Positions 1-9,000 of a stretch of DNA of 26,353 nucleotides are shown here, piece after piece. The stretch covers positions 1 to 26,353 of the IMG/VR virus record IMGVR_UViG_3300046328_001044, one strand, 5' to 3'. The notes under the pieces are model-generated. The model was not told where the DNA came from, ran no database searches, and saw nothing but the letters and a program-made list of their open reading frames with translations. Every line of letters begins with the position of its first letter. Within the stretch, counting starts at the first letter, position 1. This DNA comes from a virus. A program made the translations under genes and the position numbers.

Positions 1-7
1 TAATTAA

Positions 8-29
8 ATAACCCCAATTTTTGGGTTAT
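8..29 (-). terminator. Terminator-like hairpin after the large terminase
   Basis: ATAACCC and GGGTTAT can pair around a short A-rich loop, extendable through CCCAA/TTGGG with one bulged G. On the minus strand the hairpin begins nine bases after the terminase stop codon and is followed by TTAATTA, a poor U-tract cut off by the window edge. It may end the late transcript, but the evidence is incomplete. Confidence 0.4.
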
Positions 30-37
30 CTGTGGCA

Positions 38-1486
38 CTATCTTAGATCGTAGAAGTGTTCTCCTACGTTGTTTGCATCACTATACTTCCAATAGTGTTT
101 AGCATCCATATAGTTGTCCATCGTATCACTTAGATGCGGGGCCCATTGCGGAGGGAATGATGGATCAGTCTCCATTGCTTTATCTTTCTGAAAGTCTCCT
201 TTAATCGGGACCATTTCAATGGACTTAATCAAGTCTTCTGCTGCGGTTGATTGTAGCCTTATCTTCGGTAGGTACCATTCCGATTCATTGAATACAGACT
301 CAAAGAAGAAATGCCTTTGCTTATGCTTCTTTGCTTGGGTACCAGGTATTACTTTGTCTTCGGCTACCCATCCACGGGCAAGGAAAGCCTTCGTGATGAT
401 CTTGTATAGATCATCATCGGCATATGGATTACTATCCTTACCGCGTGGCTCGCCCCAGAGCCTTATATATTTGAACTGATGATCCGCAAAGCGATTACAT
501 ATAGCCTCTACTACACCTATTACTTTGTTCTGGTTCTGTGTAGTAAAGAATGAACCTAAGCAGTATTCTGTATTAAGATGTTCCTGCCATACGCTTGCAC
601 AGTTGAAGTTCCCACCAAAGTCCCACGAAGCCTCCAGTAACTCATTACTCCTTACTTCATAGCCTTTGTTGTATCCATGCTTATCCCTATCAAATGTATG
701 ATAAAATGATCGAGGTAGTTTTCTTATGCGTATATTCTCTACCTCTGACATGTACTCGCTTAGCCCCATTGTTGCTTTTGTTCGATCAAACCAAGCCTTA
801 CCTAAAACGACCTCGTTATCCTTTGCACTTGTCCAAAGAAATAGAACATCATCCGGGTTGGCGATGTGTTCATTCTCAAACTCCAGTATGTACTGGCCAT
901 CGGTAGTGGTAGGTTGGCTGGTGAGTAGGAATATAGAGTGGTGTAGCGTACTATCAAAACGATATAGGTTATCGCGAACCATAGGCACAATTATCCTTCT
1001 AAATGATGTCGCTTTCACGAACGCCGCTTCATCCACAATGGCCATATCATAACTGCCACCCCTTTTCCCTATTGGTTTTGCAGTAGAAATAAATACTATT
1101 GTAAAACCATTAAAAAAAGTCATGGTATTATCATAACTTTTTGGCGGTGAATAAGGATGGCAAATTGTTTGATCCCACCAATCCAATGGCTTTTTGCCAA
1201 TTACATAGTGTATGTTTTCAATAAAGCCCATCTCCTCCAATTTCGATAAAACTGGAGGAAGTGTGCTATTCATGATCTGCTCTAAAGTTGTGGAAGAAAA
1301 CAAGCATTTGCCTCTTGGCAATTCTTCAACCGCTCTCCTAATAATTAATGCTAATCCACTTGATTTGCCAGCACCACGACCACCCACCCAAACTTTTGTT
1401 TTTTGTGGCGCTATAGCAAACTTTATCTGCATTGGATTAAAATAAACCTCTTTCGGCTTATTCGCTATCTTCTTTCCTGGAGTCAT
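38..1486 (-). CDS. Phage terminase large subunit (ATPase and nuclease)
   Basis: DNA-packaging motor that cuts the concatemer and pumps DNA through the portal. The 482-residue protein has a Walker A motif GGRGAGKSS at about residues 35-43, a Walker B stretch MAIVDEA at 148-154 with the catalytic Glu at 153, and a coupling-type motif LLTSQPT at 187-193. The C-terminal half looks like an RNase H-fold nuclease: SWDFGG with Asp289 is a likely first metal ligand and the late HLSDTMD segment (Asp454/Asp457) a likely last one. Length is normal for the family. The ATG lies inside the end of the preceding gene (29-base overlap), suggesting translational coupling to the probable small subunit. It is the last complete gene in the transcription direction. 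Family assignment is firm; the packaging type cannot be read. Confidence 0.93.
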   Translation of the reverse strand: MTPGKKIANKPKEVYFNPMQIKFAIAPQKTKVWVGGRGAGKSSGLALIIRRAVEELPRGKCLFSSTTLEQIMNSTLPPVLSKLEEMGFIENIHYVIGKKPLDWWDQTICHPYSPPKSYDNTMTFFNGFTIVFISTAKPIGKRGGSYDMAIVDEAAFVKATSFRRIIVPMVRDNLYRFDSTLHHSIFLLTSQPTTTDGQYILEFENEHIANPDDVLFLWTSAKDNEVVLGKAWFDRTKATMGLSEYMSEVENIRIRKLPRSFYHTFDRDKHGYNKGYEVRSNELLEASWDFGGNFNCASVWQEHLNTEYCLGSFFTTQNQNKVIGVVEAICNRFADHQFKYIRLWGEPRGKDSNPYADDDLYKIITKAFLARGWVAEDKVIPGTQAKKHKQRHFFFESVFNESEWYLPKIRLQSTAAEDLIKSIEMVPIKGDFQKDKAMETDPSFPPQWAPHLSDTMDNYMDAKHYWKYSDANNVGEHFYDLR

Positions 1487-2036
1487 AGAATACCTGTGGG
1501 TCTGATGATATAATTAACTTTGGGATAGTCAATTTACTAGGATCAAGTTTTTGGGTTTGATCATAAAACCCGTTTAATTTTGAAATATCGTCAAGCAATT
1601 TCCTTGTCATTTCCATGTATTTCATGTCGGTACCTTCCTGCTCTATTCCATCATCATCTTTATATTTATAAATTGCGTTTTGGTAAGCCTTATCTGCCAA
1701 AATTGCCAATCGTTCAACTATTTTCTGCTTATTCAGGAATTGATTCACTTGAATAAATGAACCAAACAGTTCCTGCGCTTCATCAAACAGTTGATTCGCA
1801 AAATTCAACGAAATACCCGGCTCTGTGGCTATAATTTTACTAACCGCCACTGCTCTTGATATTTCATTGACAGAAAGGTAAAAAGTGTTTTTAACCTTCT
1901 CGAAGTGATCCCAATCGCGTTGACTTAACTCAAATTTTTGCGGTTCAACTAAGTACATCCTTAGTCGCTCCAGTCGCTCGGCTTTGTCAAAGTCCTTATC
2001 CGTGTACGTTTTCAAGATCGTGCTTCTTGACCTCAT
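1458..2036 (-). CDS. Probable terminase small subunit
   Basis: Protein of 192 residues lying between a coiled-coil protein and the large terminase, overlapping both (41 and 29 bases). It is mostly helical and charged. A basic N-terminal section (residues 1-30) is followed by long helices, with a KLDPSKLTIPKLIISSDP-like tail near residues 162-182. No helix-turn-helix motif is obvious to me. The small-subunit call rests on position directly before the large subunit, size and helical content. It would bind the packaging start site and recruit the large subunit. It could instead be another packaging accessory protein. Confidence 0.5.
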   Translation of the reverse strand: MRSRSTILKTYTDKDFDKAERLERLRMYLVEPQKFELSQRDWDHFEKVKNTFYLSVNEISRAVAVSKIIATEPGISLNFANQLFDEAQELFGSFIQVNQFLNKQKIVERLAILADKAYQNAIYKYKDDDGIEQEGTDMKYMEMTRKLLDDISKLNGFYDQTQKLDPSKLTIPKLIISSDPQVFYDSRKEDSE

Positions 2037-2655
2037 TTTCTAACATTTTTTTGTAAACCTCCAATTTTTTGAGGTTTTTGTCATGTTTATCCAGTTGCTT
2101 CTTTTGATCTTCGGTTTTGGTTTCAATATGGTATAATTCAGTTATTTTCTTAGTCGTAATCGATATATTCGCTCTTACGGAATTCAACTTTTTTACCAGT
2201 TTAACCGGATCAACAGGTATTTGGAATTCATCATCATCATCGTGCATTTTTCCGTTCTTTTTGTATGCAGACATTCGTTGTAAATGTGCCTCAATTTGCA
2301 CCTGAATTGCAACTATTTTTTCTACAACTTTTGCCCTTTGCTGATCGGTCTCACATTCGTGCAGTTCGTTACTATGCTTCGCCCTTATTACAAAAAGATT
2401 GCTCTTTTGTATGTACATTTTCTTTAGCACTTCATCGTCGGTATCTGAAGGGGTTAATTGCTCCTCCAGATCATCTTCATCATCTTCATCTGTAATGGCT
2501 TCATCTTTTTCTAAGTCGTTAATTTGCTGGATTACAGTCAAAATACGCCTTTGATTCAGTAGGCTTGTGCCTTTCCGCAAAGTAGATAATAGCGGATGAT
2601 TTGGGTAATCATCCGCTATTCTTAGTAAAAATGCATCGTAGGTTTGGTTCGTCAT
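1996..2655 (-). CDS. Acidic coiled-coil protein between portal and terminase
   Basis: Protein of 219 residues, not recognised. It has an Asp/Glu-rich stretch at about residues 56-68 (EDDEDDLEEQ), a second acidic patch HDDDDEF near 139-145, and Lys/Glu-rich coiled-coil helices from about 155 to the end (IETKTEDQKKQLDKHDKNLKKLEVYKK). The start overlaps the portal stop as ATGA, so translation is probably coupled. Its place suggests a packaging or portal-assembly role, for example a portal-associated scaffold or part of a two-protein small terminase. Both are inferences from position only. Confidence 0.75.
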   Translation of the reverse strand: MTNQTYDAFLLRIADDYPNHPLLSTLRKGTSLLNQRRILTVIQQINDLEKDEAITDEDDEDDLEEQLTPSDTDDEVLKKMYIQKSNLFVIRAKHSNELHECETDQQRAKVVEKIVAIQVQIEAHLQRMSAYKKNGKMHDDDDEFQIPVDPVKLVKKLNSVRANISITTKKITELYHIETKTEDQKKQLDKHDKNLKKLEVYKKMLENEVKKHDLENVHG

Positions 2656-3959
2656 ATCGTAACGGGCTGTTGACCAACGGGGCTTTCATCAAGTGTAGTG
2701 AGTTCAATGTCCCTGAATCCTATTTTAATCCTAGGATCCCAACCATTTCTTTTCCGAGGAATATCAAAGAATTTGACAATGATCGACCTTGGTACAGGGG
2801 CCTTAATAGCAAGGAAAAGATTGAACGAGTTCCTTGTCTCTGATCCACTCCCTAATCGCCCAGGCGTTTGTATGCTGGCCAGTGCTGGAGGAATGCCTTG
2901 GCTGGAAATATTCGCATCATTTGACTTGTCAAACAACTTCAACAATGCCTCATCTTTGATATCGACTTGAAATGGAGTAATCTTGATACCGGGAAAATCT
3001 TTACCCAGTTGCCTGTTTAGTTCATAACTGGTAACGACCGCCCTACCTGCACCATCTTCTGCGGCTAGGAAGGAGTTGAGTTTCTTTATGAAATTTTCAC
3101 GCGCTAACGTTTCGGCCTTTTTGGACTTATCAACGTCTTCTGGAGTCTGTGCCGCCGATGACGTATTTTTGAAGTAATCCAAAGGTATTTCGATATGCCA
3201 GCGGATTAGATATCCATTGTCCAGGTTTCGGTTGTGGAAAATTGGCACCCGGTTCGATAAAGAGATCCAGTCTTTACCACCCCACCAGCGTGGCGTAAAG
3301 TAATAGTCATTGTGGAAAAGATCGTCTCCACTATGTACCATAAACTTAGGTTGTACCTGGTCTTTTTTATAAGCAGGTACTTTTTTTATGGTGACATTTT
3401 TGGCTCTAGTATCCTCCCATTTGCCGCAAATGAAATAATCATTTATCACTCCATCTTCATCCTGCTCTCCACATCGAGCATGACGGCACTCAATGTTTTT
3501 CATTGAGGTGATACGCCCTCCTAATTCACCCACATATTCAGTAAATATATTTCCGTGTGTGATAAGGCTTTTGCATGCGCCTCTTACATACGCTTCCACG
3601 TCAATATCATCGAAAAAAGATTGAATTTCCGGAGGAGTATCTACAGGTATTTTCTTTATAACACCATCTACAATCTGCTCAACATAGCAATAAAGCCCTC
3701 CTGCGACATATATATCCCGCTTTGTTCCTAGTAGTTCCGGGATTATGTTGTTTTCTCCAATAAGTGCCTCGCGTTCCTGCGGCAATGTATTACGCGCTCC
3801 CCAATACATTATTTTTGCGGTGCTGCCATCCTCCAAAGTGACGGTATTTAATTTGCCTTTTTCAGGATGGATTTTACCATTTGCGGTGCTTCTAAAGGAG
3901 ACCATTACGCCAGTCCCTGCGGGCTTTAAAAGCCAAATATTATCTGATAGTTGTTCCAT
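2652..3959 (-). CDS. Probable phage portal protein
   Basis: Protein of 435 residues that would form the ring through which DNA enters the capsid and to which the tail joins. The call rests on size, on location two genes upstream of the large terminase, and on portal-like features: an N-terminal mixed region, a central SGDDLFHNDYYFTPRWWGGKDWISLSNRVP segment, a helical region with repeated Lys/Ala/Glu (about residues 265-300), and a late segment with ISSQGIPPALASIQTPGRLGSGSETRNSFNLF, similar in style to the tunnel-loop region of portals. No catalytic motif is expected. It follows a small gene by two bases and overlaps the next gene by four. Other head-tail proteins of this size are possible but less likely. 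Confidence 0.7.
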   Translation of the reverse strand: MEQLSDNIWLLKPAGTGVMVSFRSTANGKIHPEKGKLNTVTLEDGSTAKIMYWGARNTLPQEREALIGENNIIPELLGTKRDIYVAGGLYCYVEQIVDGVIKKIPVDTPPEIQSFFDDIDVEAYVRGACKSLITHGNIFTEYVGELGGRITSMKNIECRHARCGEQDEDGVINDYFICGKWEDTRAKNVTIKKVPAYKKDQVQPKFMVHSGDDLFHNDYYFTPRWWGGKDWISLSNRVPIFHNRNLDNGYLIRWHIEIPLDYFKNTSSAAQTPEDVDKSKKAETLARENFIKKLNSFLAAEDGAGRAVVTSYELNRQLGKDFPGIKITPFQVDIKDEALLKLFDKSNDANISSQGIPPALASIQTPGRLGSGSETRNSFNLFLAIKAPVPRSIIVKFFDIPRKRNGWDPRIKIGFRDIELTTLDESPVGQQPVTI

Positions 3960-3961
3960 TA

Positions 3962-4276
3962 CTAATGAATTACTTTGTATCCGTTAAATGATAAAATGCA
4001 CGCGATCAATGGCGTTAGGTATTCTCCATTGTCATAGTCCGAAATAGGAAGTGTGCCTTTCTCGATATGAAGGGCGCGTTTCCTTTGCGCATCTAGTTTA
4101 ATCGAAGGCATTTCCCCTGCTGTTTTGGAACGGCCATAGACGGCCTTACCGACCGTTTTTATAGTCCCTCTGGTTTTCCCAGTGATCCTTACAAATTGAA
4201 TAAAAAATGTCCGGCCAGAATGCTCCCTGATTTCGGCCAACACTTGTTGGATTGAAATCTGACCGTTTTGTGTCAT
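3962..4276 (-). CDS. Small uncharacterised protein before the portal
   Basis: The frame is open up to a TTG at 4333, but ATG codons at 4285 and 4276 are more likely starts. I chose 4276 because the protein then begins MTQNGQISIQQVLAEIRE, giving 104 residues. The middle holds a short beta-like region (RTFFIQFVRITGKTRGTIKTV) and the end reads YLTPLIACILSFNGYKVIH. My impression is that similar small proteins occur beside portal genes in other Bacteroidota prophages, but I cannot confirm it here. No function is assigned. It ends two bases before the portal ATG and follows a strong hairpin. Confidence 0.65.
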   Translation of the reverse strand: MTQNGQISIQQVLAEIREHSGRTFFIQFVRITGKTRGTIKTVGKAVYGRSKTAGEMPSIKLDAQRKRALHIEKGTLPISDYDNGEYLTPLIACILSFNGYKVIH

Positions 4277-4341
4277 TATTTGCATTTGCAAATGTGCCAG
4301 CCTTGTTATTCCTGTATTAGGACAACATAACAAAGTGCTTT

Positions 4342-4376
4342 AATCAGGCTGGATTTAATTAAAATCCAGCCTGATT
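4342..4376 (-). terminator. 15-bp perfect hairpin over the end of the tape-measure gene
   Basis: AATCAGGCTGGATTT at 4342-4356 pairs perfectly with 4362-4376 around a five-base loop. The upstream arm encodes the last codons of the tape-measure protein (NQAGF) and the TAA stop lies in the loop side. The minus strand continues with AAAGCACTTTG, so there is no U-tract. It is better read as an attenuator, RNA-processing site or mRNA-stabilising end between the tail and packaging genes than as a simple intrinsic terminator. Confidence 0.5.
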
Positions 4377-7187
4377 CGTAATTACATTTACTCTTTTCCC
4401 TGCGGTTTCGATGTCGCTGTAAACTATTGATACAGATAGTTTTTCCTGCCAATTATTCATATCCGAGCGAAGTGCGGAAACCTCGGAAATCAAGTGTTCT
4501 ATCATCCCGCCGTTTTCGGAAGTTGAGGCGTTGGGTAAATTCACCGATGGCGTTGTATTTATGTTTGTTAAGCCTCCTCTTGCGAAATAAGCATCACCAC
4601 GACCATTCATAGCATTGATATTGCTTAATTGGCGCAGCATCGGCGCATTGTGTCTGTTTATGATTGCAAATCCTTCATCTTTCTCTACCTCAAAGGAACT
4701 GCCATCACTCGCCACGACTTGTGTGCCACCATGCGCGTGGTATTTGCCACCAAAGAACCCGAATTTACCACGTGCGAACTTTGTCCCTTCTACCTTTTTG
4801 ATCGCAATCAAAGCCCTTGCCGTTGCAGCACCGGCTTGAATACCGGCAAGTATATTACCTGCGATTGGGCCTAGTAATTGAGCAACTGGAGACTTCTGTG
4901 CATTGGCGAAAATACTAGAGACCTCACTTACCAGGTTGATGGTAATGTTCGCTTTTTGAAGTTCTTTGATGGTTGCGGCGTGCTTCTTTTTGCTGGCTTC
5001 GTCCCTTCCTAGTATCTCCGCAGCGACTGTAAAAATATCTGAAGTAGTTTTTAATCCAGTCTGGAGTACTTCCGTCCTTAGTGCCTCCAATGCGCGCTCA
5101 TTTTCTAAACGCTGCTTCCCAATCGTTGCCTCAACCTTTAATTTTTCATCCTCGCGGCGTTTTATCTCATCAACCTGTGGATTAGTACCCTCTTTCAATA
5201 TGGCGATTTCCTGTGCAAGAAAATCGCGTTTCATCTGGAGCCGCTGCATTTCATACTGCTGCTCTACTGCGATGGTCTTTACTAACTTGTTTTTTACCGC
5301 ATCAATTTGAACCTGCTGGCCAATCTCATCAACTGCCAGTGCCTGTAACTTTTGATTGGTAGGGGCTTGGTCGCTTGTTACCGGGCCTAATTGCCTTTGC
5401 GCTAAAGGCGACAATACGGCTACTCCTTTTCGCGAATTATCGGCCTGCATTTGAGCCAATTCATTCTGCAACTTTAGAGCCTCAATGGACTGATCCTTCG
5501 CGTATTTTTTGTAAATTAAAAGGCTCTGCTCTAGTTGCTCCTTCTTGATGGCCACCAGTTCATTACCATACTGGACTTCATTCTTGGTGTTGGCCAATCT
5601 CTCGCCCTCCAGTATAGTTTCTTTCCGGAGCGTTGCGGCTTCTAAACCTTTCAGTTCTAATTCTAAAGCCTCCTTTGATTCTTTTTGAATTTGTTCCTTA
5701 GATTTCTTTGAGTTGGCCTTGATGATAGCAAATTGTGCATCATAGCCGCCACCGAACGCAGATGCAAGCCCTTTGCCTTCTCCGGTTGCCGCAGCCTTGT
5801 CAGCAGGGGCAATTTCGGGCTGTGGGCTTTTTACGCTTTTCCAGCCATCCACAACGCCTTGGGCTAAGTTAATGCCCACTCCAACCGGGTTAAGGTTTTC
5901 AAAAGCCGATCCAAAAGAAGATGCCGCCTTTGAAAATTCGCCACTGAAAAGGTTTACAAATCCATCGGCTACCGCACCAATCCCTTTGACTACGCCGCTG
6001 ATCGCGCTGGCAACCCCGCCAAACGCGGCTGAAACGACCGCTCTAAAGTTCTCCGCTCCCTGTATCAAATTGTAAATAGATGTGCCAAAGTTGACGATCC
6101 ATTCTACCACAGGAATGATGGCTCCCAATACTTTATTAAAGACAGGAATCATTCCAGTGCCAAGGCCATCCACGATTTCGGAAATACGAGCGCGGAGACG
6201 TGCCTTTTTCTCTTGCAAATCATCTACGCCTTTACTGAAGGCGTTATTCGCATTCGATGATTGCTTGGTGATCTGCTCGAGCGTGATCAAGGCTTCGGCT
6301 TGTCGACGTTCATCTCCAGTAAGTTTTTCCAAGCCCTTGCGCTTTAATTCTGCCTGAATGATGCTGTCTTTTACATCAATACCCAGTGAATTTAGCGCGT
6401 CGCGTTCACCTAGCAATGCCTTATTAAGGATTTCAGTGGCGGTTTTAGTGTCCACTTTCCCTTTAGTCCATCGAGACAACACACCTGCCTGGTTCACCAA
6501 CTCAATACTGAGTTCAGCCGCCGTTTTTTGGGTGAAACCCATTGGTGTTAAAAGATCGGCTACGTCGGTGGCCAGCCCTCTATATTCCCTGCGGCTTAGT
6601 CCAATTGCTGCGGAATTCTTTTCTGCAAAATCATTTACAATAGAAATACTTTCGCCAAATACAGCAGCCATTTTTGTTTTCAAGGCTTCTGCATCCACAC
6701 CAATGTCAAATACTTTTTTTAGCCCCTCCAGCAAACTACTTAATCCTACTACGGCTAATGCAATAGGCCCCAACGCTGACAGAAAACCTTTCGCTCCAGT
6801 ACTCATGGCCTCCCAAACTCCTTTCGCGTCGCTAAGCCCTCTGTTTTCAGAACGAATTGCCGAAATTTGAGCATTAACGGCTTTCAATTCTTGGGATAGA
6901 ATTTTATACTGAGGAGCCGATTGAGGTATAAGCCGAATAGTCTGCTCTAACTGTTTGGCTCGTTCGTTCAGTTGCGCTGGAGCCACCTTGGTTAAGTCGA
7001 TTTTACCTAATCCTGCGGCGGAATTAACGATCTTATTGATTGATCCAGAAAGATCATCACCTTTCTTCTTTGCCTCATTTAACTCTTTGATAAACTGCTT
7101 GTTTTGAGTCACCAGTTTAGCATACTCACGACTTTCGTCCGTTAAAAAAGCAATGCTTATTTGTACTTTATCCTTTGATACTGACAT
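4359..7187 (-). CDS. Tail tape-measure protein
   Basis: Protein of 942 residues that sets tail length and is ejected with DNA. The N-terminus (1-120) is helical and charged. Hydrophobic segments at about 131-160 (FLSALGPIALAVVGLSSLLEGL) and about 343-372 (VFNKVLGAIIPVVEWIVNFGTSIYNLI) fit membrane-active regions of tape measures. Long Gln/Lys/Glu coiled-coil helices run from about 490 to 720. A late Ala-rich hydrophobic region is followed by a Gly-rich FARGKFGFFGGKYHAHGG segment and FARGG near the C-terminus, often seen in this family. The ATG lies 20 bases inside the previous gene. It is the longest gene in the window, as expected. The hydrophobic regions could in principle belong to another minor tail protein, but length and context make that unlikely. 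Confidence 0.92.
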   Translation of the reverse strand: MSVSKDKVQISIAFLTDESREYAKLVTQNKQFIKELNEAKKKGDDLSGSINKIVNSAAGLGKIDLTKVAPAQLNERAKQLEQTIRLIPQSAPQYKILSQELKAVNAQISAIRSENRGLSDAKGVWEAMSTGAKGFLSALGPIALAVVGLSSLLEGLKKVFDIGVDAEALKTKMAAVFGESISIVNDFAEKNSAAIGLSRREYRGLATDVADLLTPMGFTQKTAAELSIELVNQAGVLSRWTKGKVDTKTATEILNKALLGERDALNSLGIDVKDSIIQAELKRKGLEKLTGDERRQAEALITLEQITKQSSNANNAFSKGVDDLQEKKARLRARISEIVDGLGTGMIPVFNKVLGAIIPVVEWIVNFGTSIYNLIQGAENFRAVVSAAFGGVASAISGVVKGIGAVADGFVNLFSGEFSKAASSFGSAFENLNPVGVGINLAQGVVDGWKSVKSPQPEIAPADKAAATGEGKGLASAFGGGYDAQFAIIKANSKKSKEQIQKESKEALELELKGLEAATLRKETILEGERLANTKNEVQYGNELVAIKKEQLEQSLLIYKKYAKDQSIEALKLQNELAQMQADNSRKGVAVLSPLAQRQLGPVTSDQAPTNQKLQALAVDEIGQQVQIDAVKNKLVKTIAVEQQYEMQRLQMKRDFLAQEIAILKEGTNPQVDEIKRREDEKLKVEATIGKQRLENERALEALRTEVLQTGLKTTSDIFTVAAEILGRDEASKKKHAATIKELQKANITINLVSEVSSIFANAQKSPVAQLLGPIAGNILAGIQAGAATARALIAIKKVEGTKFARGKFGFFGGKYHAHGGTQVVASDGSSFEVEKDEGFAIINRHNAPMLRQLSNINAMNGRGDAYFARGGLTNINTTPSVNLPNASTSENGGMIEHLISEVSALRSDMNNWQEKLSVSIVYSDIETAGKRVNVITNQAGF

Positions 7188-7710
7188 CGAACTGTTTTTT
7201 TATTTGTTCAGTAATTTTTTCTGGTATAGCACCTACAACCCGGTTAAATAAATCGTTTATCGCGCCTGTTTTTGCCTTATTCCACCACGCCTTGCGCCTG
7301 TTTTTACCGTTTGATCGTTTGCGCGATATGCCCCAAGCGATATAAACCAAAGCCTTTTCTGGCACTTTTGTCAATCCCCTTTTTGACATATAGTTATCCG
7401 TGAACTTCCCCTCCAGCCCTTTCTTTTTTATCCAATCTACTATGTCTTGTATGTACTCGGCACCACCTTCTGCACTATTCAATCTTTTCATATCAAGGTA
7501 TCGGCCATGATCCGAAAAGAATATAAGCACCTCCACGGCCTCTGCTCGTGCCTGAGCATTCATTTCTGCATCTAGCGAGTTGATTAAGTTACCCGATGAT
7601 TCCGCTTTCCGCTTACGCAAAAAGGCTACTCGATTAGCGATAAACTCAGTCGCCCAAGCCTGCATTTCATCGTGTATTAAATCATTGAGTTCTTTTTGTT
7701 GCTCGATCAT
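7168..7710 (-). CDS. Possible neck/tail-completion protein (HK97 gp10-like)
   Basis: Protein of 180 residues directly before the tape measure. It contains a helical N-terminus with LINSLDAEM, a DHGRYLDMKRL segment near residue 72, and a basic tract RKRSNGKNRRKAWWNKAK near 130-147. The pattern of helix, short beta segments and a basic region resembles head-tail joining proteins of the HK97 gp10 type, but this is by eye and position only. It starts in an ATGA overlap with the previous gene and overlaps the tape measure by 20 bases, so all three are probably translated as a unit. Confidence 0.7.
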   Translation of the reverse strand: MIEQQKELNDLIHDEMQAWATEFIANRVAFLRKRKAESSGNLINSLDAEMNAQARAEAVEVLIFFSDHGRYLDMKRLNSAEGGAEYIQDIVDWIKKKGLEGKFTDNYMSKRGLTKVPEKALVYIAWGISRKRSNGKNRRKAWWNKAKTGAINDLFNRVVGAIPEKITEQIKKQFDVSIKG

Positions 7711-8153
7711 AAGCAGTCGGGGCTTTTGATGGTGTTACCGATCAATTTGAATTCCATAAACCAACCCCATAGATCATCGGCGGTATTTTTTGTTTTTGCG
7801 AACGAGACTACATCTTCAGCATCGAACAAAAAAGTTTTGGCAAGGTGAGCCGCTGTCATCTTCGTCACGATACGCTCCACTTTCGCTTCTAAATCGTTGA
7901 GTATTGTATCCTGCTCATCAATATCATCAATAGGGCTGTCTTGTAAAACACAAATCCATCCGTCAAATAGTTTGGATAAAGAGCCATTATCGACCCTTCT
8001 TATTTCGGGAATTCCTAGCCATAGCACCGGATATTTAATATCCATATTTTGGCGGTTAAGTACTCGGTCGATGCCGCCAAATACGAAATCAAGCCCCTCA
8101 TCCTGTGCGAGTGTCTTGAAATAGTCTTTGTATTGATTGAGTGTCTGTATCAT
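7707..8153 (-). CDS. Possible tail terminator or neck protein
   Basis: Protein of 148 residues, mixed alpha/beta, with YPVLWLGIPE near residues 41-50, a strand WICVLQDSP near 67-75, an acidic IDDIDEQDTILNDLEAKVE helix and a closing FMEFKLIGN strand. This helix-strand arrangement and size fit tail terminator or connector proteins, which usually sit between the capsid and tape-measure genes as here. Both ends are ATGA-coupled to neighbours. No diagnostic motif is visible, so the specific role is an inference. Confidence 0.7.
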   Translation of the reverse strand: MIQTLNQYKDYFKTLAQDEGLDFVFGGIDRVLNRQNMDIKYPVLWLGIPEIRRVDNGSLSKLFDGWICVLQDSPIDDIDEQDTILNDLEAKVERIVTKMTAAHLAKTFLFDAEDVVSFAKTKNTADDLWGWFMEFKLIGNTIKSPDCL

Positions 8154-8998
8154 TTTAAACCCCAGTTTGGTGAACTCATTTTTATTCTCATTTCCTCGTC
8201 AATGGCTTCCTTTCGCTGCTTTACGAGGAACATGCAAATGGTGTGGAAATTAGTTTTGTATATTTTGTCCAGGTTGGTAATGTTTCCGGCAAGTTCAAAG
8301 TACTTGCCCCACCACCCGAACATGGTACCTTCTTTGGCCTGTTGCTGTGATTCGGATTCTTCATCGTTGTCAAAAAGATATTTGCCATATACCCTGTTAA
8401 TCAATTCTTTGACCCCGATGAAATAGTAAGCGACAAGCAACATTATCTCCGGCTCTAATTTTTTGAGTTTTAAAGCCCTTGCCTCTGCTTCACTCCTCGA
8501 ATTGAGCAGAGTGCGAACGTCACCAGTTTTTGTGATCTCCTCACTATTCTTATTTTGTTCGCGGCAAAGCGTTGCAACCAGTTTTGTGAGTTCTGTTTCG
8601 CTACCGGTATTAATCCACTTTTTACAGTAGTCATCTGCTAGGGCAAACTCCAGAGCAGATCCGTTGCCAAAATTATCTGAAGGGAGAAAATAGTACTGGC
8701 CATTGACCTCGAATGATGAGATTGGCTGGATCGCAGTAGTGGTGATCTTTGCCCAGTTCAGTTTTTGCGATATGGCCGATAAATCATCTAGGCTCATGCC
8801 CGCCAGTACTGATGGCGGCACATCTAAAAAATACTGAAGCACAGCGATCTTCCGCAATTCTTCATCGTCTCCAGCCGCCAATATGATTTGTATTAAATGC
8901 AACAGGCGCGCATGCTGCACCTCTCTGAAAGAGGAGGGCAATGCGCGCCTGTAGATTCGGCCAAACCATCTTCCTGTAGTGATGGTAATTTCTATCAT
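8150..8998 (-). CDS. Uncharacterised tail-assembly region protein
   Basis: Protein of 282 residues, soluble and mostly helical. The N-terminus (residues 1-95) has LIQIILAAGDDEELRKIAVLQYFLDVPPSVLAGMSLDDL. The centre includes a Glu/Lys-rich helix (about 165-185). The end reads GTMFGWWGKYFELAGN...NFHTICMFLVKQRKEAIDEEMRIKM. I do not recognise a named domain. Tail-assembly chaperones usually sit a short distance upstream of the tape measure, so this could be the chaperone equivalent. I found no slippery-sequence frameshift product that would support that. It ends in an ATGA overlap with the next gene. Confidence 0.75.
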   Translation of the reverse strand: MIEITITTGRWFGRIYRRALPSSFREVQHARLLHLIQIILAAGDDEELRKIAVLQYFLDVPPSVLAGMSLDDLSAISQKLNWAKITTTAIQPISSFEVNGQYYFLPSDNFGNGSALEFALADDYCKKWINTGSETELTKLVATLCREQNKNSEEITKTGDVRTLLNSRSEAEARALKLKKLEPEIMLLVAYYFIGVKELINRVYGKYLFDNDEESESQQQAKEGTMFGWWGKYFELAGNITNLDKIYKTNFHTICMFLVKQRKEAIDEEMRIKMSSPNWGLK

Positions 8999-9000
8999 TG

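Noticed and set aside
6358-6870. 170-codon plus-strand frame within the tape-measure region
   Set aside because: It lies wholly inside the well-supported minus-strand tape-measure gene and has the Ser/Phe/Pro-rich composition of a reverse-strand shadow.
7707-8998. Programmed frameshift for a tail-assembly chaperone pair
   Set aside because: The genes before the tape measure are joined by ordinary ATGA overlaps and I see no slippery heptamer at the junctions.
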